Assembly: GCA_030068145.1 (NCBI GenBank)
Contig: JAPJBO010000165.1
Location: 186,001 to 250,000 of the forward strand
Reading direction: 5' to 3'
Origin: Diplonema papillatum
Taxonomy: Eukaryota > Euglenozoa > Diplonemea > Diplonemida > Diplonemidae
Length of the DNA stretch: 64,000 nucleotides
A model generated the notes under the pieces. That model was not told the DNA's origin and searched no databases. It saw only the letters and a program-made list of their open reading frames with translations. Shown piece after piece: positions 44,301 to 55,473 of the stretch. The first letter of the stretch is position 1. Each line of letters opens with the position of its first letter. The position numbers were made by a program, and so were the translations under genes.

Positions 44301-46883
44301 ATGGCGATCCGGGTGTCGATCACCGTGGTGATCGTGATCACGATGGTTCTCAGCACCATCGCGTCCATCGGCGGCGGGCTCCTGCTGTATTTCGAGGGCC
44401 TCAACATCCTCAGGGAGAGAGTGCACAAGCTGAGCACGAGCGAAACGTACAGCGTGGTGACGTCTATTGAGACCCAGCTCGACGAGACAATCGACTCCGC
44501 CCGGGATCTTTTACAGCAGATAACCATGCACCGGGACCTCCTGCCGACGCTCGAAGCCAACAGGCGCTGGGCACGCGCGACGTGTTACGCCTCGATGCGT
44601 GCGCGGCGCAATTTCTACTCGATGGGGATGACCGCTTACCCGGCCAACATGTCCGCCTTCGACGCCTCGTCGGACGATTACCTCTACGAGTTCTCGTGGG
44701 GGGATCTGCTGGAGAACGGCTCCCGGCAGTTTGTCCTCGGGACGTCGGACGCGTCCGTCACGGGTTGCAACCTGCCGACGAACGCCTCAAGGTGTGCAGC
44801 AGTGTACACAATCAACGACGACGCCACCCAAAAGCACCTGCAGTACAAGTACTCAACTGGCATGCCCAGACGCTGGGCGGTGAACCGCGCAGAAGAGTTT
44901 CGGGTTCGGAACAACTTGTCAGCCGCGGACACGGTGACCTTCTGGGAGGGACCTTACACTTGGATCTCGAGCGATCAGTTTCAGTACGCCTACGCCGGCT
45001 ATTCGAAGGTGCTGAGCCCCGGGACCTTGGGCGGGAATCCCTTTTTCCGCGACAAACGGGTGTCTCTGCAGACGTACATTCAGTTCGAGCAGTGGAGCGA
45101 GTTCTTGGCTGCGCATACAACCGACGCGCAAATGGTGATTTTGCACTACAACTCGGTTGTGAGCAGCTCTGTGGTGCTCGCCACGAACGGGAGGAGGCGC
45201 TGGCAGAATTGCAGCGACAAGATGCTGACCCGGAACCTGTCGCTGGTGTGTCCGACGATGGTCGGCGATCTGAGCCAAGATATCGTCGCGGTTCTTGCGG
45301 CGGTGACTGAAGAGCATCTGTACGACACTTTTTCGAGGGTGTCGGCACCGGAAGGCGACGTGTGGGTGCTCGCCGTTGAGGTGGCCGCCCAGATCACACG
45401 GGACACTGGCGGCAAGTACGTGCTCCTGTGGGTGCTGCCGGTGTCTGCCGTCGAAGCTGAAATGCGCGAGTCGCTGTTTGGCGGGGTGTTGTTTATGGGG
45501 TGTGTCCTCGTGGTGATCTACGGGTTCGGGTTGGTGCAGAGTAGGTTGCTAGCGAGGCCTTTGAAGGACTTAGCGAGGGCGACCGAGGCTTTGCAGAAGG
45601 TCGACTTAAACTTGACAGAGGCGTGCACAGCTGATGCTGAACGCGGGTTCCTGCGGATGAAAGAGGTCGTTGCTGTGACGGACGGGCTGCGTTTCGTCAT
45701 ACGATCGCTGCGGATCGTTAAAATGTTCCTGCCGCAGTACGCGTTGGTCGGAAACAGCCCGGACCGAAAATCGAGCCTCGGAGACAACGAACGGTTTGCA
45801 GCTTGGAAAGTCAGCGACGAGTCCATCAACCTGCCCCAATCCCCCGACGACAACATGGCGGACAACGAGGGCAAACCAACGGTGATCCAACCTTTCACCG
45901 CCGACGCTGCTTCCAGCGTGTCCAATCAGCCTGCGGACACCGATTCAAGCACCCCTTACAATTCTACTGCCTCTCCCGCAGCTTCGCCATCTCGGCCCAA
46001 TCACGTCGTCAAAACAAGCAACCCGTTACACCCGCTCTCCACTACCCATACCACCGTAGGCGGGAAAACCCTGAATGTACTCGACAACGTGAAAGCCACG
46101 ATCCTGACGTTCCAGCTCCAGGAAACAGAGGACTTCTCGACCTTCGAGAAGATCCTCTCCCAGTTCGAGCACGCCGCGAGCAGCAGCAACGGGTTGCTCC
46201 ACCCGCTGTCCGCGACGTCGCCGTTCCGGCTGACCATCTCCTGGAACACGTCGAACCCTTGCGTCGGCGGCGTGAACAGGGCGTGCACTGTGTCCCGGGG
46301 GCTGAGCGAGTATTTGTCTCACCGCTTGCTTTCCTGCGCCATCGCCCACGGACCGTGTTCGGCGGGCTTCGTCGGGACGCGGAGGACCCTCGCATTCGCG
46401 ATTTGCGGAACCCCCGTCGACTTGAGCGACGCGCTGCTTCTCTCGAGTGCGGAATTCTCCCCCTTGCTGAACTCTCCGGTGATCGCCATTTGCGCCGCCT
46501 CGCAGGCCAGCATCAGGGGGACGTTCCGGGTGGCACCTATCGACATCGTGTCGGTGAAGTCGTCCGTGAGCACGGTTTGGATGCTCGGCTCCCGAGACGA
46601 CGAAAAAAACGTCGAGTGGATGTACCAACCCAATTCCTCGCACTCGCTCGAGCCGCTGTTCACTCGGTTGGTGAGGGGAACAGGGTCCCTGCCGGGAGAC
46701 GGAGCTGTTAGGGATCCTGCCTTCGATGAGCCGCACGACGACGAAGTCGCGCAGATTGTGGTCCGCAGGCTCAAAGCCAGGTACCCTGCCGTCCTTGGAT
46801 TTGTGCCAGATCAGCTTCTGCGATGCTCCAACAACCACGTACGACCGGATGGCCATGACGCCCTGATTGAAAGCAACTTGTGA
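44301..46883 (+). CDS. Two-TM sensor receptor with degenerate class III cyclase-like domain
   Basis: A single open frame of 860 aa, with an in-frame stop at 44277 just upstream of the ATG. TM1 is at about residues 5-30 (VSITVVIVITMVLSTIASI). A large extracellular region (about 31-385) has several N-glycosylation sites and Cys residues and looks like a dCache-type ligand-binding module. TM2 is at about 395-415 (GVLFMGCVLVVIYGFG), followed by a HAMP-like linker (RPLKDLARATEAL) and the motif IVKMFLPQYAL. That motif is like the 'FVP' linker before cyclase domains in protist receptor cyclases. Residues 590-790 resemble a class III nucleotidyl cyclase fold, beginning VKATILTFQLQETEDF. There the usual metal-binding Asp after the first strand is not evident, so catalysis is doubtful. 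It probably acts as a plasma-membrane sensor. No introns were seen. Confidence 0.65.
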   Translation: MAIRVSITVVIVITMVLSTIASIGGGLLLYFEGLNILRERVHKLSTSETYSVVTSIETQLDETIDSARDLLQQITMHRDLLPTLEANRRWARATCYASMRARRNFYSMGMTAYPANMSAFDASSDDYLYEFSWGDLLENGSRQFVLGTSDASVTGCNLPTNASRCAAVYTINDDATQKHLQYKYSTGMPRRWAVNRAEEFRVRNNLSAADTVTFWEGPYTWISSDQFQYAYAGYSKVLSPGTLGGNPFFRDKRVSLQTYIQFEQWSEFLAAHTTDAQMVILHYNSVVSSSVVLATNGRRRWQNCSDKMLTRNLSLVCPTMVGDLSQDIVAVLAAVTEEHLYDTFSRVSAPEGDVWVLAVEVAAQITRDTGGKYVLLWVLPVSAVEAEMRESLFGGVLFMGCVLVVIYGFGLVQSRLLARPLKDLARATEALQKVDLNLTEACTADAERGFLRMKEVVAVTDGLRFVIRSLRIVKMFLPQYALVGNSPDRKSSLGDNERFAAWKVSDESINLPQSPDDNMADNEGKPTVIQPFTADAASSVSNQPADTDSSTPYNSTASPAASPSRPNHVVKTSNPLHPLSTTHTTVGGKTLNVLDNVKATILTFQLQETEDFSTFEKILSQFEHAASSSNGLLHPLSATSPFRLTISWNTSNPCVGGVNRACTVSRGLSEYLSHRLLSCAIAHGPCSAGFVGTRRTLAFAICGTPVDLSDALLLSSAEFSPLLNSPVIAICAASQASIRGTFRVAPIDIVSVKSSVSTVWMLGSRDDEKNVEWMYQPNSSHSLEPLFTRLVRGTGSLPGDGAVRDPAFDEPHDDEVAQIVVRRLKARYPAVLGFVPDQLLRCSNNHVRPDGHDALIESNL

Positions 46884-46928
46884 ACAGGGGAGTGCCCCCC
46901 AGGGGGGGCGGAGTTCTTTTTTCGTAGA

Positions 46929-47147
46929 TGCAAAATGTAAAAAATACCTGAGGAGACTGCCAGTTGCAAAATCTCGAAGCCATACTATCGCAACAGTATT
47001 CATGTGCTGCAGCCCACACGAAACACAGGCAAATCTGGGTTGAGGTGGCGGCATACGCGTTCAACAAAAAGGACCCACTTTGGAACTGTATTGTTTTCTC
47101 CCCTTGTAGCGTCGAAATGCGCACAGGGCAGTACCTCGAGTATTTTG
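46929..47147 (+). repeat. Dispersed repeat family R1, diverged copy
   Basis: Matches R1 from about AATACCTGAGGAGACTGCCAG to ACCTCGAGTATTTT, but its left end differs. It lies 45 bp after the stop of the receptor gene. Confidence 0.75.
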
Positions 47148-47574
47148 ATACCTACCCCCCCGCCCCCGTCTGCATGGCTCCTAATTTATGTGTAGTATCT
47201 TAATCTATAAATACTGGAAAATTTGAAAACAAATAATCGGCGCTGGTATTTTTGGCTTGTGTATTGTTTCATGACGTGTTGCCAAGAAAGCGAAGACCGC
47301 GGCTGTCCGCCCTGCTGTTGCAGATTACTGTCAAGTGTTTTTGCATGATCCCGGCACACTGCTACAGTACCCCAACACTCGCCTTCTTCGCATGGCTCTT
47401 TTGCCTCCCGAAGGACAGTCTCTGTGGTGGGCAGTAGTGACAACCACAAAGAGGTGCACCCTGTCAAGTGCATAAATGTGCAGGCGGTGACTCGCATCAA
47501 ATCTGCCACAGTCTCGGTGGACTACAAAGCGGTTCGCAACTGGGAAATTTTGGACCTGCCCTAAAAACCCGGTT

Positions 47575-47634
47575 CAAAACAAATTTGGTGCCCTTATATC
47601 CCGAACCGGGATATAAGGGCACAAATTTGTTTTG
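47575..47634. repeat. Near-perfect 28-bp inverted repeat
   Basis: Arms 47575-47603 and 47607-47634 (CGGGATATAAGGGCAC in the right arm) differ by one base and have a 3-bp loop. A third partial copy (CCGGGATATAAGGGCA) follows directly at 47637-47652. The hairpin is strong in DNA or RNA. Confidence 0.85.
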
Positions 47635-47757
47635 ACCGGGATATAAGGGCATTACACCTTTGTAGTAACTCCGAGCAACTTATGGACTGTTACGTGGGAG
47701 GACCTTTTATATAAAAGGCCCTGCTGGTCGTCGAGAAAAAAAAAAAAAAAAAAACTA

Positions 47758-47870
47758 CTACAAGACGGCACAACGGAGATATGCGGCCTAGGAGGGTTCA
47801 ATGAAAAGGCCACGTTCTGACGGCGGACGACGCAGCGCATCTCAGTTGGTTCCGACCGGAGGCACTGGCT
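47758..47870 (+). repeat. Fragment shared with 61300-61415 (LINE-like knuckle region)
   Basis: GACGGCACAACGGAGATATG and AAAGGCCAC recur at 61308-61350. There the plus strand encodes ICGLGCNEKATSQHIL, reminiscent of the post-RT zinc knuckle of LINEs. Both are decayed fragments. Confidence 0.5.
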
Positions 47871-47938
47871 TCAGTGCTTGTTTAAACACGCGGAGAAGTT
47901 GAGCTCATACTCTATCGCTAGCTCTACTTTTCCTTCCA

Positions 47939-48320
47939 CTAGTTCAGCAACTTCCATATCCCCAGTCCACCACGCACTTTCTTCAGCCAGCTTCTTTGCA
48001 CACAGCCACTGGCCAGTCGTTTTCTCGCCACTTCGTGCAGCCTTTTCTGGGGGAGCACAAGGCCCAGCTTGTTTCCGTAATCCGTCAACCCCTCTTCAAA
48101 GATCGAAGCCGGCTTGAACGTGTTCATCCAGAACCAGCGGTGATTTCGACCCTCTGCAATCCACAGTAACCGTTGTTCAGGGCCCTGCATACCGTCCACA
48201 TCAAGCTGCAGGACCACCTCATCTTTATTCTCTACGAACGGCTTTTCTTTGGAAAGATCGGATTCATGTGGGCCTAGCTTCCAGGTGCGGCCCCTGCTAA
48301 AACCTGCAAACCCGACCCCA
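47939..48320 (-). CDS. Possible exon of an unrecognised minus-strand gene
   Basis: On the minus strand a block with coding-like composition encodes GPHESDLSKEKPF, LQLDVDGMQGPEQRLLW and LPQKRLHEVARKRLASG, open to a stop at about 47939 (reverse). An acceptor-like TTTTAGCAG lies upstream in that direction near 48300. I recognise no family and found no partner exon. Confidence 0.3.
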
Positions 48321-48529
48321 GAAGACTTTCTGCGCGCTGGACAACCTCCCTCCGTCCGTCCGTAAGGGGTTAAGATAAGACGATCTACCACACGTTAGCA
48401 TCCAAATTACGAGCAGACCGAAACAGACGAGCGTCTACAACCGGGACTTTAACTTGTGCAAACATACATGCGCACCAAGGAACCTGCAACTGCTAGAGTG
48501 TAAAGTAAAGTAAGGGAACATCCCCCGAT

Positions 48530-48922
48530 CCCTGGGCATACAGTGCAATCTTCTCGTCATCTTGTATACGAGTCGTATTTTCGTCATACGAGTTTAGACG
48601 AGAATCCTTCAACCCGGGGCTGAAGGGAACGAAGAACCGCAGGACACCGGTATTGTAACGAAGGACAGCACAGCACAACTAAAACACAGGTCCCTTTCTT
48701 TTAGCAGAGTGGATCCTTTGTGGTCCCCGACGTGTTTGGTTGGACATTTCCCGGCAGGGTTTTCAGCCTGCACCGATCTAGACTTCCGGGACTTGCTGGA
48801 TGTTTTTCGGGGGTGTTCCACTTTGAGAAACCCTACTCTTCTCCATACGAGAAAAACCGACTCGTAGACGAGAATGACACGAGCAGATGAGAACACGACT
48901 CGTATGCACTGTATGCCCAGGG
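48530..48922. mobile_element. MITE-like element with 18-bp perfect TIRs
   Basis: CCCTGGGCATACAGTGCA at 48530-48547 is repeated exactly inverted at 48905-48922. Inside both ends lie further ACGAGTCGTATT and GACGAGAAT motifs in opposite orientation. Total about 393 bp with no coding capacity. No target-site duplication was obvious. Confidence 0.7.
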
Positions 48923-49407
48923 CCACGTTGGATGGCAACACCGTTTCTCTTTACCCTTTTGAAATAAGCAAAATGGGCACGAAAATGGTTGTTTTCAAAC
49001 GTGAGATGGTTCCTTTTGCCGAAAGGTCTCACCACTTTGCGCGGGTTACGTCTGTCTGTCTGGCCGGTGCCCGTTCCGAGCCTGGTTCAGCTCTTTCCCT
49101 TCAGAGAGCGGAATCTCCTATTACAACTCTACCAGCGGCCATTTCGCCCCGGTCCCCCGGCAATGTTAGTAGTAAATGCGTAGCAGACGCGTTTACTGTA
49201 AGACGAGTAAACGTGAATGTTTATAAATGCTAAACGTTTACGTTTGCTCTGACTAGGCTTTCTACCTCGCCTTTGCAGCATCCTGCTCTTCAGTGCCCTT
49301 CAGCTTTAGCGCTTCATAATATTATGCTACCTTCTCATCTTTCGTATTCTGGAGTACAGCCACTGAGGGCTCCGGCCGGTGCGGTTGAGCAAGTGATCCA
49401 ATGCTCA

Positions 49408-49750
49408 ACGCTTCGCGAGGCTGTGTTGAGGCCGTATTTTGTGCACCAGTCCCAACCGCGTTTACTAGATTGCTTTTGCTATTCGTCGAGTAAGCGTACA
49501 CCGTAACTGTTTGCCGTCTACTGCAACCGCGGGTCAAATGCATGTGTGCATGTCGCCGGGTGATTTTTTTAGACGCTTCGCGAGGCTGTGTTGAGGGCTG
49601 TATTTTATGCTCCAGTCCCAACGTCCGCGTTTGCTAGATGGCTTACCATTCGTTGAGTAAGCGTGCGCATTGTGAACAGTCGTCTACCGCAACCACTGCC
49701 TGCGGGTCAAATGCATGTATGCATGTCGCCGGGTGAGTTTTTTTCAGACC
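49408..49750. repeat. Tandem duplication, about 170-bp unit
   Basis: GCTTCGCGAGGCTGTGTTGA through CATGTCGCCGGGTGA occurs at about 49409-49562 and 49574-49735 with scattered differences. The TTTTTTT after each is also shared. Confidence 0.85.
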
Positions 49751-51282
49751 TCGTAGACGAAGACATTTTAAGTCAAAATTCGAAACGGCTTGTTTGAGCT
49801 AATCCGCGGCGAAAAACGCATTCAGGGCGGGTTCGTGCGTGATGTGTGGACTCGTAAAACCACTTGTTGGTAGTGACTTGTTTGTGTGCCATTTGGTACC
49901 AGCGAATGAGAGCAGAATCTAGAGTTGCAGCGGAGAAGAGGAATTCTCGACCTGCACATTCGGGATTTGATGGGCTCAAGATGGCATGAGATGACATACA
50001 CAGACTTAATAAAGCTCTGCGGTGGTAATCCGGGGGGCAAGAGTTCATAGTTGGTGTCAGCATGCAACTCAATAAGGTCCGAACTCTGATCACCGAATCC
50101 CACATGATACTTACACCGCCCCTTCGGGCATGTCGCGCAACTCAAGAAGAGATGCGGCTAATACCCTGCAAAATTCTCATCGCCATCCTTCGTTTGGTTC
50201 CAACCTTCATAAACATCACGCATAAGCCCCACTGACTGCTGATTCGGATGCGTACAACCCTACAGCAAGCGCTCAGAAGGAAGACGTTGTCAGTTACCCA
50301 TGCAACGCCCAGAAATTGACTACACCACCCTGAACCGCAAATTACACATATTTCTGGTTGGACTGTGGCTTTCGAGGGCGTTGCTGCCGTGTCATTGCCA
50401 TGTCAAAAATCACCCAGACCCAGACTTGATGCGGTAGCATCAAACATGCATAGAGAGACAGTGTTCTGTCTGAAGCCGCCCACCATTAATTAAGATGTTC
50501 CCCCCGAGGTCAGTTTGCGCGAACAACTCTGTTAACCAACTGCCCGGCCCAGAAGAAAATATGAGCGGTGAACGAAATATTGATCCGGCAAAATCAGCAA
50601 ACTTACACTCTAAAAGCTGCCCTGAAAAACAGCTGAACCGTTAGCGTATGTTTCTGCATGCGATTGTTCCGCTTTTTGAAAAGCAGCTCGAGTAAGAACG
50701 TATTTGCCAATGCGGAAATAGGTGGACCATCCTTTTTCCGTAGCGCTGCAAGGCGACAAATGCGGGAAGCGGGAGGGGCAGTGCTGACGTGCAACCGTTG
50801 ACGTTGTAGATTTGGCAGATGCCGTTGGCAAGCGTTTGCCAACGCCTTGCATGAAGCATGCTCGTTCAGTGCTTCGAGCTGGCTTTCGACGTCGTCGGGG
50901 AAAAAGCGAGGCAGACATTGACCGTGGCACGCATCCTTATCGACCTGCTTTCTACCTCGTAGTCTACCACTTGCCAGTACATTGCATTGTTACACGGTGA
51001 GGTCCAGCCTCAGAAACTGCAGTCAAAGAGGGCGCGTCACACCGAAAAAGCGTGTGGCACCCGCTTTTTCAACTCCAGCTTTAACTCCAGTTTCTGGGGC
51101 TCTGGACACCACCGTGTTCACTCAGAGGCCTGTCATGCAGCAGCCAGAAGGCCGGGCTGGCCTCACACAGCCCCACATATGCATACGTATGCAGCCGTAT
51201 GGGCATGCATATTTTCAAACTGCATACGCATACACATACGTATGCACGTATGCAGCCAGCCCAGCCCTAGGGCAGTGTTCCA
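49751..51282. other. Gene-free stretch
   Basis: Contains an R4 copy (50424-50508) and a palindromic run of CATACGTATGCA-type motifs at 51170-51260. No coding signal. Confidence 0.45.
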
Positions 51283-51365
51283 GGTAAACGGTAAACGTTT
51301 ACCGTTTATAAACGTTTACGTTTCCTCATTTTGGAGTAAACGCGTTTACTCATTGTTTACCAGCT
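51283..51365. repeat. GTAAACG palindromic cluster
   Basis: Multiple TAAACG/CGTTTA motifs, including GGTAAACGTTTACC-like palindromes. A related cluster is at 49165-49250. Confidence 0.7.
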
Positions 51366-51380
51366 TCACTGCCCTTGGCA

Positions 51381-52882
51381 TAGTGGTCAAACGATTCGCA
51401 TTATCGTATATTATCGCATTTGGGATTTTGGCGCCAATTATCGCATTTTCATTCGCATTATCGCATATTATCGCATATTATCGCATATTTTCGCATATTA
51501 TCGCATATTATCGCATATTATCGCGTATTATCGCACATTATCGCACGATTATCGCACATTGTCGCAGACTTCTTTGGGAGACCCGGAGCGAGGCAGGATG
51601 GTTTGGCAGGCGCAGAAAGTGAGAAAACGAGTCCGCGGAGCTCGTTGCGAGCCTTTCTCACTCATACACTCCTCTAGAATGCGTCGGTCATCCGCCATGC
51701 TACCGTGACGCTTCGACAACTGCCAGTGTCACCTAACTTGACAACTACCATGGCTCGATCCCTTTTGCGCGAGCCGCCTTGGTTGGTGGTGGCTGGTGTA
51801 CAGAAGCTTCGGTACGTTGTGGGTGTCCATCACGCTCTCACAGTTCCTTGTACTTTCCCTGCTTCATCCGGAAGTCGTCCACCGAACAACCGTTGCACTG
51901 GTAGGCGCCGCCTGACATATCCATGACTTCGCACCCACTTCCGTACCCTACTCATAGCTGAGACCATCGTCAGCAACCCGACGACAGACAGATGCCTCTT
52001 GCAATGCCAATCTCTGGCTGGTGGGTGAGCTCACCTGGGATCGCGTAGCGCTGCGGGCTCTCTTCTTCTTTGCAACTGCACCGCTTACGGCGGCGGCTAA
52101 CGCCTTGATGGGAAACTTCAGTTTCCATTGAGCGAAGGGTACGTCCTGCAGATACACGGGTTTGGAACAAACTGCTTCTATGCCGTTTAACATCACTTTC
52201 GGTCTCCTTCCAGCTGCAAAACGTGGGCGGTGCGTGATCCCGGCATTGCGGCGTACCCAGGCAGCGTAAGAGCATACACCTTGTCGCCACTTCCCGGGAA
52301 GGCTGAGGCTCCCGTGTCAGCAACGCCGAAGTCGTTGATGAAGACGATGAAAGAGAGCTTGCACGGTTGCTGACCAGTGCTGATGGCCTGCCTCTTTTTA
52401 GTGCCGGTACGTCGACATCTCTTACGGCGTTTATCTGGTTCCGGCTGTTTCACTGGGGCTCGCCGAAGTAGTCTTCCCTTGTACACAAGTCATGGTTGGT
52501 CTTGTTTCGGCTGTTTGTCGAGTTCCAGAATGCCACTGCCTTCGTGCAAACCGGCTCATGGTCCTGTTGTCTTCTGAAGACCTCCATAATATTATGCTTC
52601 TTGCGTCTGGGGAGCATCTGAACAACTTCATCTGTAGTAGTATCAGCTGGCACGATCTACTGGGCTGGCGGGATTGGGGCGGCACCGGTGGTTGACAGAA
52701 AGGTTCTCATAGCACTCTTGCTACAAACCTCACAAACTTTCCCCCGGACCCCGGGTACATCCTCTGTACGAATACAGTTTTATGAATTATCGCATATTAT
52801 CGCATGCCGATTATATGCGATAATTTTGTGCGATAATGCGATAATTATTATCGCATGCGAATCGTTTGACCACTATGCCTAG
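51381..52882. mobile_element. 1.5-kb inverted-repeat DNA element with ATTATCGCA subterminal repeats
   Basis: Left end ATAGTGGTCAAACGATTCGC (51381) and right end (reverse complement the same, to 52882) are perfect inverted repeats extended by GGC on both sides. Many ATTATCGCAT repeats sit just inside each end (51400-51565 and 52785-52860). The interior holds two adjacent minus-strand frames. One, 52193-52486, contains LSFIVFINDFGVADTG and VYALTLPGYAAM. The other, 51948-52196, contains NGIEAVCSKPVYLQDVPFAQW. They may be one transposon protein with a frame break. I cannot name the superfamily. Confidence 0.65.
51948..52486 (-). CDS. Transposon-internal ORF pair, function unknown
   Basis: Two minus-strand frames overlap by 4 bp at 52193-52196: upstream 97 aa, downstream 82 aa. 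The hydrophobic core LSFIVFINDFGVAD with VYALTLPGY faintly recalls the 'YxDDFE...vY...lxNlP' block of uncharacterised transposon proteins, but this is weak. The downstream part ends in a Lys/Arg-rich segment (AKKKRARSATR). It is probably a decayed or spliced transposon protein; the frame break lies at GGAGACCGAAAGTGATG read on the minus strand. Confidence 0.35.
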
Positions 52883-52889
52883 GGGGGTC

Positions 52890-55470
52890 AATCTAAGGCA
52901 AAACAGCGTCACAAAGGGTCAGTTTTTTCTTAGGGGATTAGGGAGTCCCCATGGAACCATGGCAGTAGGAATGAAGCTGAACCATGAAAAAAACAGAAAC
53001 TGTGAGTAGCACGAGACACAGAAGCACACCAAATGCCATGTTTTCAAAGACTGTCTCAAAGCCTGCCACCGTGTTGCAACGCACCTGTTGGTGACAACGT
53101 AAAGCGCTGAGAGCTGTTACAACAGTCGAAACTGCTGTCGAAATGCCGAGAGAAGGGAAGCCCAGCTCTTTCTTGTACGCCGGAGAGGGTCTTGTTCCGA
53201 GTGCGACGCTTCTTTGACGCTGGTATTTCGTTACGAGGGGTGGGGACAAGGTTCACACGCCAGCAGACGGGAGAGCCATGCAAACAGACAAACTGCCCAT
53301 ATAATTTGCTGCAAAGACTTCGCAGTAGGCGATCAAGTTTGTGAAGTGGCTGGTACTAGAGCGTGAACCGACTTGTGTGTGCTTCAACCGAACCAAGCTG
53401 TAATCATGCTACAATAAACAACAGAAACAGAACCGTGCTTGCATGTTGTCGTGTAAGCCCTAAACCCCCTCTGTCCCACTTGGGTGCCATCAGGAAGAGA
53501 ACGAAGATAGAGCAGCGACCGCAGATTGGGTGCTTGGGGTACAAGTTGGCACCGGCAGCGATGCGGGCCCAACAAGAGCGTCTCGAAGTGCAGCCACACG
53601 AACATTCTCACGTACCATAGACAGTTCTGATGCGACGATGACGAGTACGAGCGCCAGGAGTTTGTCCTCTTTTTGATGGAATTGCGAGAATGGTGGCTCG
53701 CATGGGTCACCCTCATTCTCACGCTCGTCTTCACTTTCGCTCTCATTCGCAAGAGTTCGAGCCCACACTCGGCCACACTTGAGGCGAGGCGTACACTCGT
53801 TATCCAGTCGCTTCTTGTTTTCTCTCTTTTGGAGATTAACAAGCAAAGACGTGCCTCCTTCATGATACCATTCGGTTCTTTGCCTCAGGACCAAGACCAG
53901 TGTACCGCCCCTACCTCGGTAAAGTCACCAATCCAGCTTGTGCGTGCTGTGAATCTTCGGACAGTGAAGTGCCCCAAAGATTCACCACGAGAAGGTTGGA
54001 GCAACCTTTTTCGCCAAACGACACCCAGGTATCTCTCTCTGTAGTGGTCTTCGGTGATGATGATCTCGCATTCCTAATCGCAATCACCGTATTCAATCGC
54101 GAAACCGTCTGTTTCTGTTTCACCAGTGTCATAATCCGGGTGCTTGGGTGGTTTCACAGCAACAGCTGCTGGCTGTGTGTAGGTACTACAGTATTGACGA
54201 CGTTGCATGCAACACGGTGGCACGCTTTGGGACAGATTTTTCAACATCGCCTTTATGCGATCACCTGTGGGCAGATTCCGCTTGGTATCGGTCCGTAATG
54301 CATTTTCCCGCCGATTCCTACAAGTTTTATGGGGTGGGTCCTTTTTTTACGTCTGCCATAATCCAAAAATACCCCTGTTGTGACACAGATTGACCCCCTT
54401 CCTAAAGAAAGACACAGGGGGCTAGTCCCTCAAGGTTTCATTCCCCACTTTGGGAGCCGTACACTCCCCTCTTTACAACTTTCTATTTTCTATTTTGCAT
54501 CCCTTTCCTAGACGACATCTTCCTCGAAGAAGACTGATGCTAGCATCAACCATGCATGAGAGGCAGTGCTCTGCCTAAACATTAACTAAGATTTTCCCCC
54601 CTTTACGTCCACCGCAACTTATCGTCGTTTCTGCCTCAAAGCCTCGACAATATCCGGGTCGCAGTCAGACCGCTTGTGCAACCGGACGCTTTCTCCAGAA
54701 TGGCAATCCACAAGACAATGAAGCCTCCGAACCATGTTGGCAACTCGTCACTTGTGGTGCCAACTTCTGCATCACCACAGACCTGCATGCACGCGGAGCA
54801 CACTGTCAGCGCACATCCTCACCGCCAGCCCGTCCCCTTTGTTGTGGTGACTGAAGCAACACCCGCGTCAGCAGACTCAGATGCGCACTCGAGGCTAGCT
54901 TTCATGGGGAAGACGGTGTGCAAAATACGAGGCAAGCTCTCTCCACAAAGTAGTTGCTGATATCGGGTTTTTGTTGGTGATATTGCGTTGCTGGTTCTAA
55001 AAATTAGTAATTAGCAAAAAATACTACATGCGCTTGTGCGCACAAACTGGGCCCCGGCGGGAGACCCTTGTGCATTCTTTGTCTTCTCTCAGAGTCTCAC
55101 CTCTGCCTGCCTGGCTGAGCCACAACGTACGGTTAGTCTAGAGCAGTGGTAGTTCCATCGACGGCCAGGTGCAGTAGCTTATGCCGACAGGCAACTTACA
55201 GGCAAAGTGCGTGGGCCTCACGGGGAACACAAAGCCTGGACAAGCTGAATACCGACTGAGCTGTTGCTTGGCCTGTCCACCAGAAAATTCTTTCGCTCTA
55301 GAATTGGTCGAAAAACAGAAAGAAATAACCAGAATGTTCGAGAGAGAATGGGCAAACGTGTGTTCGACAATCGACCAACGGTTATGAAGTGTACAATAAC
55401 GGGATTTCTCCGAGCTTTGCATCAGCAGCAAACGGTGGTTCAGACTTGTCTGCCTGTGTTCATTGGCAGT
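52890..55470. other. Stretch with short TM-like open frames but no supportable gene
   Basis: A minus-strand frame near 52938-53249 ends with FGVLLCLVLLTVSVFFMV, and a plus-strand frame near 53673 starts WWLAWVTLILTLVFTFALI. A related motif (RCNTVAGF versus ACNTVARF) occurs on opposite strands at 53070 and 54205, suggesting an inverted duplication. An R4 copy lies at 54424-54603. Confidence 0.35.
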
Positions 55471-55473
55471 ATC

